Translations under genes and position numbers: made by a program
Shown here: in pieces, positions 32,119 to 40,323 of the stretch
How positions within the stretch are numbered: the stretch's first letter is position 1
How the letters are laid out: every line of letters starts with the position of its first letter
Assembly: GCA_018711185.1 (NCBI GenBank)
Contig: DVIQ01000014.1
Coordinates: forward strand, 1 to 60,673
Reading direction: 5' to 3'
DNA from: Candidatus Limivivens intestinipullorum
GTDB taxonomy: Bacteria > Bacillota > Clostridia > Lachnospirales > Lachnospiraceae
Length of the DNA: 60,673 nt
The notes under the pieces: model-generated
The model's input: the letters and a program-made list of their open reading frames with translations, nothing else
Databases searched by the model: none
Told to the model about the DNA's origin: nothing

Positions 32119-34534
32119 GCGCTGAAAATCCTCCTGTCAGTGTAATCCGCTGTTCGCTGTTTGCGCGATAAATCTTTGCCTGTACTGTGCTTTCCCTTTT
32201 CTCCGGGAACGGCAGCTTTTCCAGACCGTCCAGGTCCCGGAGCGGATAATCCCCGATTTCCCGGATAATGTCCCGCTCCCGAAAGCCCATGGCATAAGCC
32301 GCGCTGTCCTCCGGCACACGCTCCAGAAATACGCCTTCGTATCCAAAGGAAGCGGTGGACGAGATCACTGCGTCGTCAATTTCCGAGACGCGGGCTCCCT
32401 TCCATTTCCTTTTTCGGACAGCAGACCCTCCGGCCGTTTCTTTGCTTCGATAGACCGGAGCGGAAACGCAGCCCGGCTTTCCAAAAGAATCCATCGGGAA
32501 ATTATGAAAGCCCGCTTTCTCCATCCCCCGGACATTTTTCACCGTATAATCGTTTCTCTCAGGCGCCGCGAAGAAGGGCGCCTCATCCAGAACCGCCTCC
32601 TTCTCCAATTCTTCCATCCAGTCCGGAAAAGCAGGGGAACCGTCCCGGCAGACATACCAGTTGCTTCGGATCACGCTTTCGGTTTTTTTCAACCGCTCGC
32701 CATCCGCTCCGGTAAAGCCGAAAGGCTCCGGATTTACAATCAGATTGCTGTAAATCGCATCCCGCGCTTCCTCGTAAGGCACATGAATCTGAATCTGCCC
32801 GTCGATAAGTATGTTATTGTAAACCCTTCTTCCAAATCCTTCCCGCAGCTTGATTCCCATGCCAAGACACAGGTTTTCGCAGATCTCATAGTTTCCGGAA
32901 CCGTCGTCCAGATCGATCCCCCAGGTATGCGGCGCGTCCGGCGCGTGGTAAAAACGGTTGTTGTGAATGCGCGTGGTCTGATACGCGTCCAGAAACGCCA
33001 GATCGTATTCCCGGTCTCCCTTTTTATAATGCCGGATTTGTTTTCCATCGTTTCCGGAGGCATTGTACTCCGGCACAGACCAGAAGCGGTCCCGTCCCCA
33101 GGAATTAAAGGGCCCGTGGTCCATGGTCTCTCTCTGGGCGTCAAAAATATCGTTGTACGCGATTTCATGGCCGCCAAAGCTTCCGTCATTGACATTGACG
33201 CAGGAGCGGGCGCTTCCATGAATGGTATTGGACAGAATCCGAATCCGGCTGCTCACAGACAGATTGACGCCGCAGGACTGCTTTTCAAAGATCCCGGTAT
33301 CCTCGATGTGATTGTTCCGGATAATAAGATCCCTGGGGTAATCCTCCCCGGCAGGGCCTGTCTTATCCGGCTCGTCCACCGTGGTCTTATGAACCGTCAG
33401 GTCCGGATACTGGCTGTGAGGCCAGAAAGAGGGTTCATACAGGGCTTTGGGGCTTCCCACGATCTGAACCGCCGTGGCTCCGATCCGTTTGAATTCGCTT
33501 TTCTCTACCCGGTTTTCGGCATTGTAGCCATACTGGAAGACCGCGTTTCCTCCGATGTCCGTAAAACGGCAGTCCTCCACGCAAATTCCCCTGCCGTTCT
33601 CCACGTAAAGGGCGCCGGAGGGCACCACGCACCAGTCTCCCCGCACCAGGGGCATGTACGCTTTTCCGGATTCGTCAAACATGGTCCGCTTGGTATAGGC
33701 AAAGCCAATCCCCTTTATGCGGATATTTTCCGCCGGATGCGCGGCATTCTCTCCCGCAATTTTGATCAGCTCGCTCTGCACCGCTCCGAAAAGCTCTGCT
33801 TTCCAGGGCAGCATCCCCTGCGGGGGCCAGAAATACAGCCGCCCCGTTTGGGGATCGTGATACCATTCTCCCGGACAGTCCAGCTCCTCCAGCACATTCT
33901 CCACCACCACGGCGTCGGGTTTCAGCCGGTCTCCCCGGTTGTTGTCTCCCACCCAGCGGCAGGCCAGCCCGGTCCGTGAATCCGCGTCCTTTCCGAGAAT
34001 CACGTAGTCATTTCCGCCCCAGGCGTACTCGTGCAGGGCCCGCAGGAACCCCCCTGCGGGATTTTGATAGCTCCCGGCTCTTTCTTTGATTTCCTCAACC
34101 GTCGCCGCGCCTCCCAGGGGATACGCTCCCGGCGTCTCATTTGGAAAGCGGCACAGAGTCTGCCTTTTTCCGTCCGCGAACAGACCGTCGATTCTCCGGA
34201 AAACCCCGGTCCGGGCCGTCCATACTCCGGGCCGTTCCTCCCAGGGCTCCCACTCCAGGCCATCCAGCTGGAGGGCGCCGCCAAAAACCGCCGCCTCCCC
34301 CTCCATGCCGCAGATCTCAAGGCCGGAATCTTCCGTCCCCAAAGTCACCGGCTCCGGGAAAAAATAGTATCCGCCCCGGACACAGATCCTGGTTTGTCCA
34401 GGCTGTCCCTCGCGCGCCTTTTTCACCGCCCCGGCCAGGCTTTGAAAGGGCCGCTCGAAGGAACCGTCCCCGTTCTCGTCGTCTCCAGTAACGGAGACAA
34501 ACAAATTTAATATGTTCTTTTTATCCGAATTCAT
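32096..34534 (-). CDS. Right-handed beta-helix protein with C-terminal PDZ-like domain
   Basis: This 812-residue protein starts at the ATG 34532-34534 (MNSDKKNILNLFVSVTGDDE) after GGGAGGA. The first part (NGDGSFERPFQSLAGAVKKA) is the typical opening of parallel beta-helix polysaccharide-active proteins, followed by coil repeats with NRIRNNHIEDTG-like turns (IIRNNHIEDTGIFE, HEIAYNDIFDAQ, ARIHNNRFYHAPDAP). Near the end GYEGVFLERVPEDSAAYAMG and FRERDIIREIGDYPLRDLDG form a PDZ-type domain. No signal peptide is visible, so it may act in the cytoplasm or leave by another route. The ribosome site partly derives from a fragment of the dispersed element. Likely role: glycan lyase or hydrolase. Confidence 0.85.
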   Translation of the reverse strand: MNSDKKNILNLFVSVTGDDENGDGSFERPFQSLAGAVKKAREGQPGQTRICVRGGYYFFPEPVTLGTEDSGLEICGMEGEAAVFGGALQLDGLEWEPWEERPGVWTARTGVFRRIDGLFADGKRQTLCRFPNETPGAYPLGGAATVEEIKERAGSYQNPAGGFLRALHEYAWGGNDYVILGKDADSRTGLACRWVGDNNRGDRLKPDAVVVENVLEELDCPGEWYHDPQTGRLYFWPPQGMLPWKAELFGAVQSELIKIAGENAAHPAENIRIKGIGFAYTKRTMFDESGKAYMPLVRGDWCVVPSGALYVENGRGICVEDCRFTDIGGNAVFQYGYNAENRVEKSEFKRIGATAVQIVGSPKALYEPSFWPHSQYPDLTVHKTTVDEPDKTGPAGEDYPRDLIIRNNHIEDTGIFEKQSCGVNLSVSSRIRILSNTIHGSARSCVNVNDGSFGGHEIAYNDIFDAQRETMDHGPFNSWGRDRFWSVPEYNASGNDGKQIRHYKKGDREYDLAFLDAYQTTRIHNNRFYHAPDAPHTWGIDLDDGSGNYEICENLCLGMGIKLREGFGRRVYNNILIDGQIQIHVPYEEARDAIYSNLIVNPEPFGFTGADGERLKKTESVIRSNWYVCRDGSPAFPDWMEELEKEAVLDEAPFFAAPERNDYTVKNVRGMEKAGFHNFPMDSFGKPGCVSAPVYRSKETAGGSAVRKRKWKGARVSEIDDAVISSTASFGYEGVFLERVPEDSAAYAMGFRERDIIREIGDYPLRDLDGLEKLPFPEKRESTVQAKIYRANSEQRITLTGGFSAHDKDDFI

Positions 34535-34541
34535 TTTTCCT

Positions 34542-34605
34542 CCCATCGCCGCAGGCGATTTTAAATAGATTTTGCAGGTATCGTTCCGCATGACTGAACT
34601 GTTGC
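34542..34605 (-). repeat. Half copy of the dispersed element within a gene end
   Basis: Bases 34542-34605 match the left half of the element in the same orientation as the copy at 6802, from GCAACAGTTCAG through GCAAAATCTATTTAAAATCG to GCGATGGGA. It encodes the last 14 residues (TVQSCGTIPAKSI) and stop codon of the ATPase-like gene and ends one base before the ribosome site of the beta-helix gene. Confidence 0.85.
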
Positions 34606-36171
34606 ATATTTCTCAATGATACATTCATGTTTTTTCCTGCTTTTATCGTAATTGATCCCCACTAATAAGAGCTGTCCTGTATAATCTCGAAGCGCTCCGG
34701 TATACTCTCGATTTTTTATCTGCGCAAGCGCGCCTGCCGCGGACTGATTCCACTTCAGTTCAACCAGCAAAGCCGGTTTATTTACTTTCCTTCTGGGCAA
34801 AAATACGATATCCGCAAACCCTTTTCCTGTTGGAAATTCCCGAATCAGCGTATAATCGCTTTTCGCCGCGTAATACACAATCGTTATCACGCAGCTCAAA
34901 GCATTTTCGTCATTATAAGTCAGTATTGAGGCATTTTCCATATGCGCCTTATCCAGTTCTGACGCCACCGTCTTTGCGTCGCACTCTAAGGTGGCTTTCA
35001 GCAAGCGCTCAGATGCCCGCAAAGCGTCGGAGATTCCCGCCCATCCACTATATTCTACCGCGTTTTTAAATTCATCGGCTACTTCCTGATTTGGAATATA
35101 CACTTCCTTTTCTTCGGAGTCATATGCAAGATATCCCAGGTGAATCAGCAGCGTTAAGACGTCATCCCGGCTTTTTATGCTCAGCATATCATTTTGAAAG
35201 GTTCTCGTATTAATTCCGTACCGCATTCCGCCCAGCATCGCTACGATTGCCTCCTGCAAACCGTCCAGATTCATATCAATATAGTATTTTAATGATTCAT
35301 AGGTTTCTGTTTCCGTCCAATAATCACCGAATTCTCCGTTTTTTACAGCCTGCATGATGGAATTTGGACTGTAGACAGAATGAACTCTGCTGAAAGAGTA
35401 TCCGTCATACCATTTTTTCGCCTCGTCAAAGTCCAGTTTATATTCCTGACAAAGGGAGCGCACTTCTTTTTCCGTAAAGCCCACGTATTCCGCCAAAAAC
35501 TTCGGCTGAATCATCGTATATTCCTGAAAATCCGTTAAGGCAGACTGGGTTCCATATTTCTTAATCGGCAAAATTCCCGTCATATACGCCGCCTCAATCA
35601 TTTTGTCTGTAAGACTGCTCTTAAAAATCCCTCTTAAAAGCTGCAGATATTCTTTTTGCAGCTCGATCTGATCCCTGGTTTCTCTGAATAACGCGTCCCA
35701 TTCATCGATAATAATAATGAATCTGCTGTCCGCGGCATCGCTGATGTCGCTTAAAGCAATGGGCAGAGAACGTTCTTCCCCTGTCATATCCGGAAACGCA
35801 TCTCTCAGTTCCCTGACTACCTCCCGCTGCAGATATTTCACGGTATCCTCAATTTTCTCGACCGTAGAGATAAACCAGGTTACATCCAGATAAATCACGT
35901 TAAATTTATTTAAATACTGCAAAAACTCCTCTGTCTGCGCAATCTCAAGTCCCTGAAACAGTTCCCGCGAATCACAGCTCTTATCATAATACGCGCAAAG
36001 CATCTGAGCCGTAAACGATTTGCCAAAACGCCGCGGCCTGCTCACACATGTCAGCTTTTCCTTCGTTCCAAGGGTACTGTTTACATAGGAGATCATTTTT
36101 GTTTTATCAACATAGCGTCCTCTGCGTATGGCCTGAAAGCCCGCGTTGCCCAGGTTCAAATATCTGCCCAT
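34561..36171 (-). CDS. AAA-ATPase-like protein with PD-(D/E)XK nuclease-like domain
   Basis: This 536-residue protein opens MGRYLNLGNAGFQAIRRGRY and VDKTKMISYVNSTLG; VSRPRRFGKSFTAQMLCAYY is the degenerate Walker A of the AAA-ATPase-like family (PF09820 type), and FIIIIDEWDALFRETRDQ the Walker B. The C-terminal half (about residues 400-510) includes FPTGKGFADIVFLPRRKVNK and PALLVELKWNQSAAGALAQI, the D-x(n)-E-x-K core of PD-(D/E)XK nucleases. Function unknown; the family is widespread in gut anaerobes and often multiplied. The last residues come from a transposable-element fragment. It follows the NYN gene by 13 bases, so they are probably co-transcribed. Confidence 0.87.
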   Translation of the reverse strand: MGRYLNLGNAGFQAIRRGRYVDKTKMISYVNSTLGTKEKLTCVSRPRRFGKSFTAQMLCAYYDKSCDSRELFQGLEIAQTEEFLQYLNKFNVIYLDVTWFISTVEKIEDTVKYLQREVVRELRDAFPDMTGEERSLPIALSDISDAADSRFIIIIDEWDALFRETRDQIELQKEYLQLLRGIFKSSLTDKMIEAAYMTGILPIKKYGTQSALTDFQEYTMIQPKFLAEYVGFTEKEVRSLCQEYKLDFDEAKKWYDGYSFSRVHSVYSPNSIMQAVKNGEFGDYWTETETYESLKYYIDMNLDGLQEAIVAMLGGMRYGINTRTFQNDMLSIKSRDDVLTLLIHLGYLAYDSEEKEVYIPNQEVADEFKNAVEYSGWAGISDALRASERLLKATLECDAKTVASELDKAHMENASILTYNDENALSCVITIVYYAAKSDYTLIREFPTGKGFADIVFLPRRKVNKPALLVELKWNQSAAGALAQIKNREYTGALRDYTGQLLLVGINYDKSRKKHECIIEKYATVQSCGTIPAKSI

Positions 36172-36184
36172 ATTTCATCCCTCC

Positions 36185-37567
36185 TTACCGCTTCAGTTCA
36201 ATGCTCACATTCCCGTCCCCGTCAATCACCAGCCGCATCTGTCGGATATGCTTGTCATAAAACTGCCGCTGCTCCGCCTCCGTCATGGTGACTCTGGTAG
36301 CCCGCAGGGCTTCCTGGAACATCTCGTTTACATTCAGGTGAATGGACTGATCCAGATACCGGTACATCTCTTTAAACAGAGCGCTCATCTTAATGCGCTC
36401 CGAATTTCCGGAATAAAAGTCGTCGATATAGCAGTAGAAAATCCCGGATTCCCCCATGGCACGCTTCATGTCCGGCCCGCATTTTTCCCGTTCGATCATC
36501 ACCAGAAAGCGGGCCTCGGAAAGGGAGGAGATCAGTCCCCAATAGTCCGAATCGCTGGATACGATGATAAAGGAATCCACCTGGTTCTGATAGTGCTCCT
36601 GGCAGGCCCTTGCCGTCAGCTTGATATCCACCAGGGACTTGCTCTGCTTCACCCGCTCGATGAGGATATGCTCCACCGGGATTTTCGTAAAGCTCTCCAG
36701 AATCCGCCAGGCCGATGCCGTATGTACGTCGTCAAAAAGAAGAATCCTGGCAATTTTGGAGGTACTCTCGCCATCCAGGCCCCGCAGGGCGGCGCACAGC
36801 TTATACGGGTCGGAATTTTCACAGTCCACCACCACAACGACCTTTTGGCTTTCGCCGATGAAATCGTAAATGCCGCCTTTTACATAGCTGCTGGCGTCGG
36901 ACACCCGGCTGTACTCCGTAAAATCGTCCCCATGCCACTGATACAGAATCGTGGCGAATTTTTTGTCGTTGTACAGAAGATTCCCGTCATTGTCCGGAAT
37001 CCAGTTTAAATACATTTGATACGGATAGCCGGAAAGATGGCTGTAATAAGCGCCGGACGCCGCTCTGGTCCCCTCCTCCGTAAAGCCGTTTGGCATAAGA
37101 AACAGCTCCTGAAGGTATTTCCAGTTCAGCCAGAGCGGAAACAGGGGTTTGCAGTTGTTGATTCTGTTTGAAATCAGACGATTGATCTCTATGATATGCT
37201 GAAACAGCTTTACGCTGGACTTCTTGATAAAATAAACGCCGTCCTCCTCAAGCTGTCTGAGGCTTTCCGCCGGGACATACTCCGGCATGGAGATAATGGA
37301 CAGGTATTCCCTGTGCATTTTCTGGTTAATCACCTTATAATTCCGCAGGATACTTGTCCGCGCGATGCACAGGTTGCGGATAATCCTGGCGTTCTTCTCT
37401 TTCTCTAATTCCCGGTATACCTCCATTTTGGGAGGTTCGTGGTCATTTTCAAAAATCCGTTTCGGCACTCCTATCAAATAAGCGGCTTTGGACACCAATT
37501 CATAGGTACTGCAGCTGTATATTTTCTTTTCCTCGTCAAGTACGGAAGCGCTTATGCTGCTGTCCAT
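36185..37567 (-). CDS. NYN-domain (PIN-like) putative ribonuclease
   Basis: This 460-residue protein has a long N-terminal helical region, then VVVVDCENSDPYKLCAALRG near residue 240 (first acidic residue of the NYN fold), ARILLFDDVHTASAWRILES, LVDIKLTARACQEHYQNQVD and SFIIVSSDSDYWGLISSLSE (later acidic residues), matching the NYN branch of PIN-like nucleases. The remainder, after CYIDDFYSGNSERIKMSALF, is helical and unassigned. NYN proteins process or degrade RNA. The gene has a consensus promoter and a structured leader of about 170 bases. It precedes the AAA/PDDEXK gene and could form a functional unit with it. Confidence 0.87.
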   Translation of the reverse strand: MDSSISASVLDEEKKIYSCSTYELVSKAAYLIGVPKRIFENDHEPPKMEVYRELEKEKNARIIRNLCIARTSILRNYKVINQKMHREYLSIISMPEYVPAESLRQLEEDGVYFIKKSSVKLFQHIIEINRLISNRINNCKPLFPLWLNWKYLQELFLMPNGFTEEGTRAASGAYYSHLSGYPYQMYLNWIPDNDGNLLYNDKKFATILYQWHGDDFTEYSRVSDASSYVKGGIYDFIGESQKVVVVVDCENSDPYKLCAALRGLDGESTSKIARILLFDDVHTASAWRILESFTKIPVEHILIERVKQSKSLVDIKLTARACQEHYQNQVDSFIIVSSDSDYWGLISSLSEARFLVMIEREKCGPDMKRAMGESGIFYCYIDDFYSGNSERIKMSALFKEMYRYLDQSIHLNVNEMFQEALRATRVTMTEAEQRQFYDKHIRQMRLVIDGDGNVSIELKR

Positions 37568-37632
37568 CCGTTTTCTCCTTTCCTGTCATTGCTGCCATTC
37601 GAAGCGTTTCCCGCGGTCTGCGGGAATGAAAA

Positions 37633-37657
37633 CAGGGGCAAGCCAAACCTGCCCCTG
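37633..37657 (-). terminator. Stem-loop in the leader of the NYN gene
   Basis: On the minus strand CAGGGGCA pairs with TGCCCCTG, followed by TTTTC. It lies between the promoter (37745-37773) and the start codon, so it could attenuate transcription. TTCGAAG and CTTCGAA on either side could pair as an outer stem. Confidence 0.6.
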
Positions 37658-37744
37658 CCGTTACAGTCGCACTTCGAACGGGAACCCATTCTCTGTTATC
37701 TGTCCGTAACCGTCCGAATACCACGAACAGTTATCTTTGTTTCA

Positions 37745-37773
37745 ATTATATGTAAATTCAAGGAAAAAATCAA
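37745..37773 (-). promoter_or_regulatory. Promoter of the NYN gene
   Basis: On the minus strand TTGATT (37768-37773) and TATAAT (37745-37750) are 17 bases apart. Confidence 0.8.
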
Positions 37774-37838
37774 TGGTTTTCATTGCTTTCTGTGCGTTTA
37801 AGTATTTCGCGCCACAGGGGACGAAGATGTAAAAAAAA

Positions 37839-38003
37839 ATTCTGGAAATTTCGGTTCCTTACTGCTCAAAATACATCAAGGAGACCACCAGCTACAGCGT
37901 GCAGCACATCAGCAGTCTCCTTGGATACGAAAACCCGGAAAATTTTATCCGGGCTTTCAAAAAAGAATACGGTGTTTCCCCAAGCCAGTTCCGGGGCCGC
38001 TGA
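37839..38003 (+). pseudogene. C-terminal relic of an AraC-family regulator
   Basis: The frame from 37839 reads ILEISVPYCSKYIKETTSYS, VQHISSLLGYENPENFIRAF, KKEYGVSPSQFRGR and stop, the second helix-turn-helix of AraC/XylS proteins with the signature GYENPENFIRAFKKEYGVSP. Nothing of the first helix-turn-helix or ligand domain precedes it; an A-run and unrelated sequence come first. A decayed regulator, opposite to the NYN promoter and just before hemL. Confidence 0.85.
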
Positions 38004-38031
38004 AGCGGCCTCGGAGGACGTGGAGGGTTGC

Positions 38032-39312
38032 TCAGTTCGCCGCAAAATAACCCCGAACCAGTTCCAGCACACGGCACAGCTCGTCCCTGGTATGGGCTGC
38101 CGAAAGGAACATGGCCTCGAACTGGGAAGGCGCCAGGTGTACGCCGTTGTCCAGCATATAGTGAAAGTAATCGGCAAATTTCTTTGTGTCGGAGGTTTTC
38201 GCGTCCGCGTAGTTTTCCACCGGACGGTCCGTAAAGAAAACGCAGCCCAGAGAGCCCACATGGTTCACCTGCCAGGGCTGGCCCTTCTCCCGGAGGATTC
38301 CGGCCAGTTCATCATAGAACCACTCGCCCTTTTCATTGAGCTCCTCATAGATCTCCGGATTTTCTTTTAAGATTGAAAGCTGGGTCATCCCGGCCGCCAT
38401 GGCAATGGGGTTGCCGCTTAACGTCCCGGCCTGGTAGACCGGACCGGCCGGGGATACCTTTCCCATGATCTCCCGCTTGCCGCCGTAGGCGCCCACGGGC
38501 ATGCCGCCGCCGATGATTTTTCCGAAGGTGGTGAGATCGGCCTCCACGCCGTACCAGCCCTGGGCTCCGTCGATTCCCAGACGGAAGCCTGTGATCACCT
38601 CGTCAAAAATCAGCACTGCCCCGTAGGCGGTGCACAGTCCGCGAAGTTCCTCAAGGAACCCTTTCTTTGGGGGCACCACGCCCATGTTGGCCGCCACGGG
38701 CTCCACGATCACCGCGGCGATCTCCTCCGGGAATGTCTCGAACAGCGCGCGGACACTGTCCGCGTCATTGTAAATGGCCGACAGGGTATCCTGGGTACAG
38801 CCCGCGGGCACCCCGGCGCTGTCCGGAATTCCGGCAGTCATTACCCCGGAGCCGGCCTGCACCAGCATAGAATCGCTGTGCCCGTGATAGCATCCCATAA
38901 ACTTCACGATTTTGTTTCGCCCGGTGTAGCCTCTGGCCGCCCGGACGGCGCTCATCACCGCCTCGGTGCCGGAGTTGACCATGCGCACCATCTCCACAGA
39001 GGGTACGATCCCGGTGATCAGCTCCGCCATCTGTACCTCGGCCTCTGTGGCCGCGCCGAAGCTCAGTCCTTTTTCCGCTGCCTTGGCCACGCTCTCCCGG
39101 ATCGCCGGATTGTTGTGTCCCAGGATCATGGGACCCCAGGAACAGATGAAATCCAGGTACTTGTTCCCGTCCACGTCATACATATACGCGCCGTCGGCCC
39201 GGTCGATAAACCGGGGCGTGCCGCCGATGGAGCCAAAGGCCCGCACCGGACTGTTTACGCCTCCCGGAATCAGCGTAACCGCCTTTTCGAAAAGCTCCTG
39301 TGATCTGCTCAT
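38032..39312 (-). CDS. hemL: Glutamate-1-semialdehyde 2,1-aminomutase
   Basis: HemL is the pyridoxal-phosphate enzyme that makes 5-aminolevulinate from glutamate-1-semialdehyde, the second step of the C5 pathway. The 426-residue length is normal. Motifs: IPGGVNSPVRAFGSIGGTPR, FICSWGPMILGHNNPAIRES, EMVRMVNSGTEAVMSAVRAA, and the PLP Lys region ADLTTFGKIIGGGMPVGAYG. Start ATG 39310-39312 overlaps the hemB stop (TAATG). It is the last gene of the run cbiK-hemA-hemC/cobA/hemD-hemB-hemL. Confidence 0.98.
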   Translation of the reverse strand: MSRSQELFEKAVTLIPGGVNSPVRAFGSIGGTPRFIDRADGAYMYDVDGNKYLDFICSWGPMILGHNNPAIRESVAKAAEKGLSFGAATEAEVQMAELITGIVPSVEMVRMVNSGTEAVMSAVRAARGYTGRNKIVKFMGCYHGHSDSMLVQAGSGVMTAGIPDSAGVPAGCTQDTLSAIYNDADSVRALFETFPEEIAAVIVEPVAANMGVVPPKKGFLEELRGLCTAYGAVLIFDEVITGFRLGIDGAQGWYGVEADLTTFGKIIGGGMPVGAYGGKREIMGKVSPAGPVYQAGTLSGNPIAMAAGMTQLSILKENPEIYEELNEKGEWFYDELAGILREKGQPWQVNHVGSLGCVFFTDRPVENYADAKTSDTKKFADYFHYMLDNGVHLAPSQFEAMFLSAAHTRDELCRVLELVRGYFAAN

Positions 39313-40304
39313 TATCCGATTCTCCCTTCGTCCATGAATTTCGCCAGCTCCTGGGCATAATACGTGATGTAAATATCCGTTCCCGCCCGGTAAGCGCTTG
39401 CCGCCATCTCGCAGACAATCTTGTCCTCATCCACATAGCCAAGCTTCGCTGCGGCCTTCACCATGGCATACTCGCCGCTGACGCTGTAGGCCGCCACCGG
39501 CGTGTGAACCGCCTCTTTTACCTTTACCACAAGGTCCAGGAAGGACATGGCCGGCTTTACCATGATAATATCGGCGCCCTCTTCCTCGTCCAGAAGGGCC
39601 TCCTTGATTCCCTCTCGGATATTGTGGTAATCCATCTGATAGGTTTTCCGGTCCCCGAAGGAGGGCGCGCTTCCCGCCGCGTCCCGGAACGGGCCGTAGA
39701 AAGAAGAAGCGTATTTCACCGCGTAGGACATGATCGGCGTTGTGTAATGATGATGGGCGTCCAGGCATTCCCGAAGCGCCCGGATGCGGCCGTCCATCAT
39801 GTCCGAGGGCGCCACCATATCCGCCCCGGCCTCCACATGGGAAAGAGCCGTTTTGGCCAGGAGATCCAGCGTGCGGTCATTGTCCACATCGTGGCCGCAC
39901 AGAACGCCGCAGTGGCCGTGGGAAGTGTATTCGCACATGCACACATCTGTAATCAGATACAGATCCGGGAACTGCTCCTTCGCTTTGCGCAGCGCCTTCT
40001 GCACAATTCCGTTCTCATCATACGCGCCGCTTCCCACTTCATCCTTATGATCGGGAATCCCGAAAAACATCACGCTGCCGACGCCCGCGTCCGCCAGCGC
40101 CTCAAGCTTTTCCTCCATGGTATCCACGCTGTACCGGTACTGTCCCGGCATGGTGGGGATCTCCTCGCGGATCCCCCTTCCTTCTTTTACAAAAATCGGA
40201 TAAACCAGAGAGGACTTGTCCATCCTGGTCTCCCGCACCATCTTCCGCAAAACCTCGCTGCCCCGAAGTCTTCTGGGGCGCTTTACCATTTCCATCTCAT
40301 TCAC
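39312..40304 (-). CDS. hemB: Delta-aminolevulinic acid dehydratase (porphobilinogen synthase)
   Basis: HemB condenses two 5-aminolevulinates to porphobilinogen. The 330-residue length fits. It includes the metal site CMCEYTSHGHCGVLCG (zinc-type Cys cluster), the Schiff-base Lys region VMDGRIRALRECLDAHHHYT and the second active-site Lys (MVKPAMSFLDLVVKVKEAVH). The Cys cluster indicates a zinc-dependent enzyme. It lies 19 bases after the fused hemC-cobA-hemD gene and overlaps hemL by one base. Confidence 0.98.
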   Translation of the reverse strand: MNEMEMVKRPRRLRGSEVLRKMVRETRMDKSSLVYPIFVKEGRGIREEIPTMPGQYRYSVDTMEEKLEALADAGVGSVMFFGIPDHKDEVGSGAYDENGIVQKALRKAKEQFPDLYLITDVCMCEYTSHGHCGVLCGHDVDNDRTLDLLAKTALSHVEAGADMVAPSDMMDGRIRALRECLDAHHHYTTPIMSYAVKYASSFYGPFRDAAGSAPSFGDRKTYQMDYHNIREGIKEALLDEEEGADIIMVKPAMSFLDLVVKVKEAVHTPVAAYSVSGEYAMVKAAAKLGYVDEDKIVCEMAASAYRAGTDIYITYYAQELAKFMDEGRIG

Positions 40305-40323
40305 CCTCCGTTTCTATTTCTAG

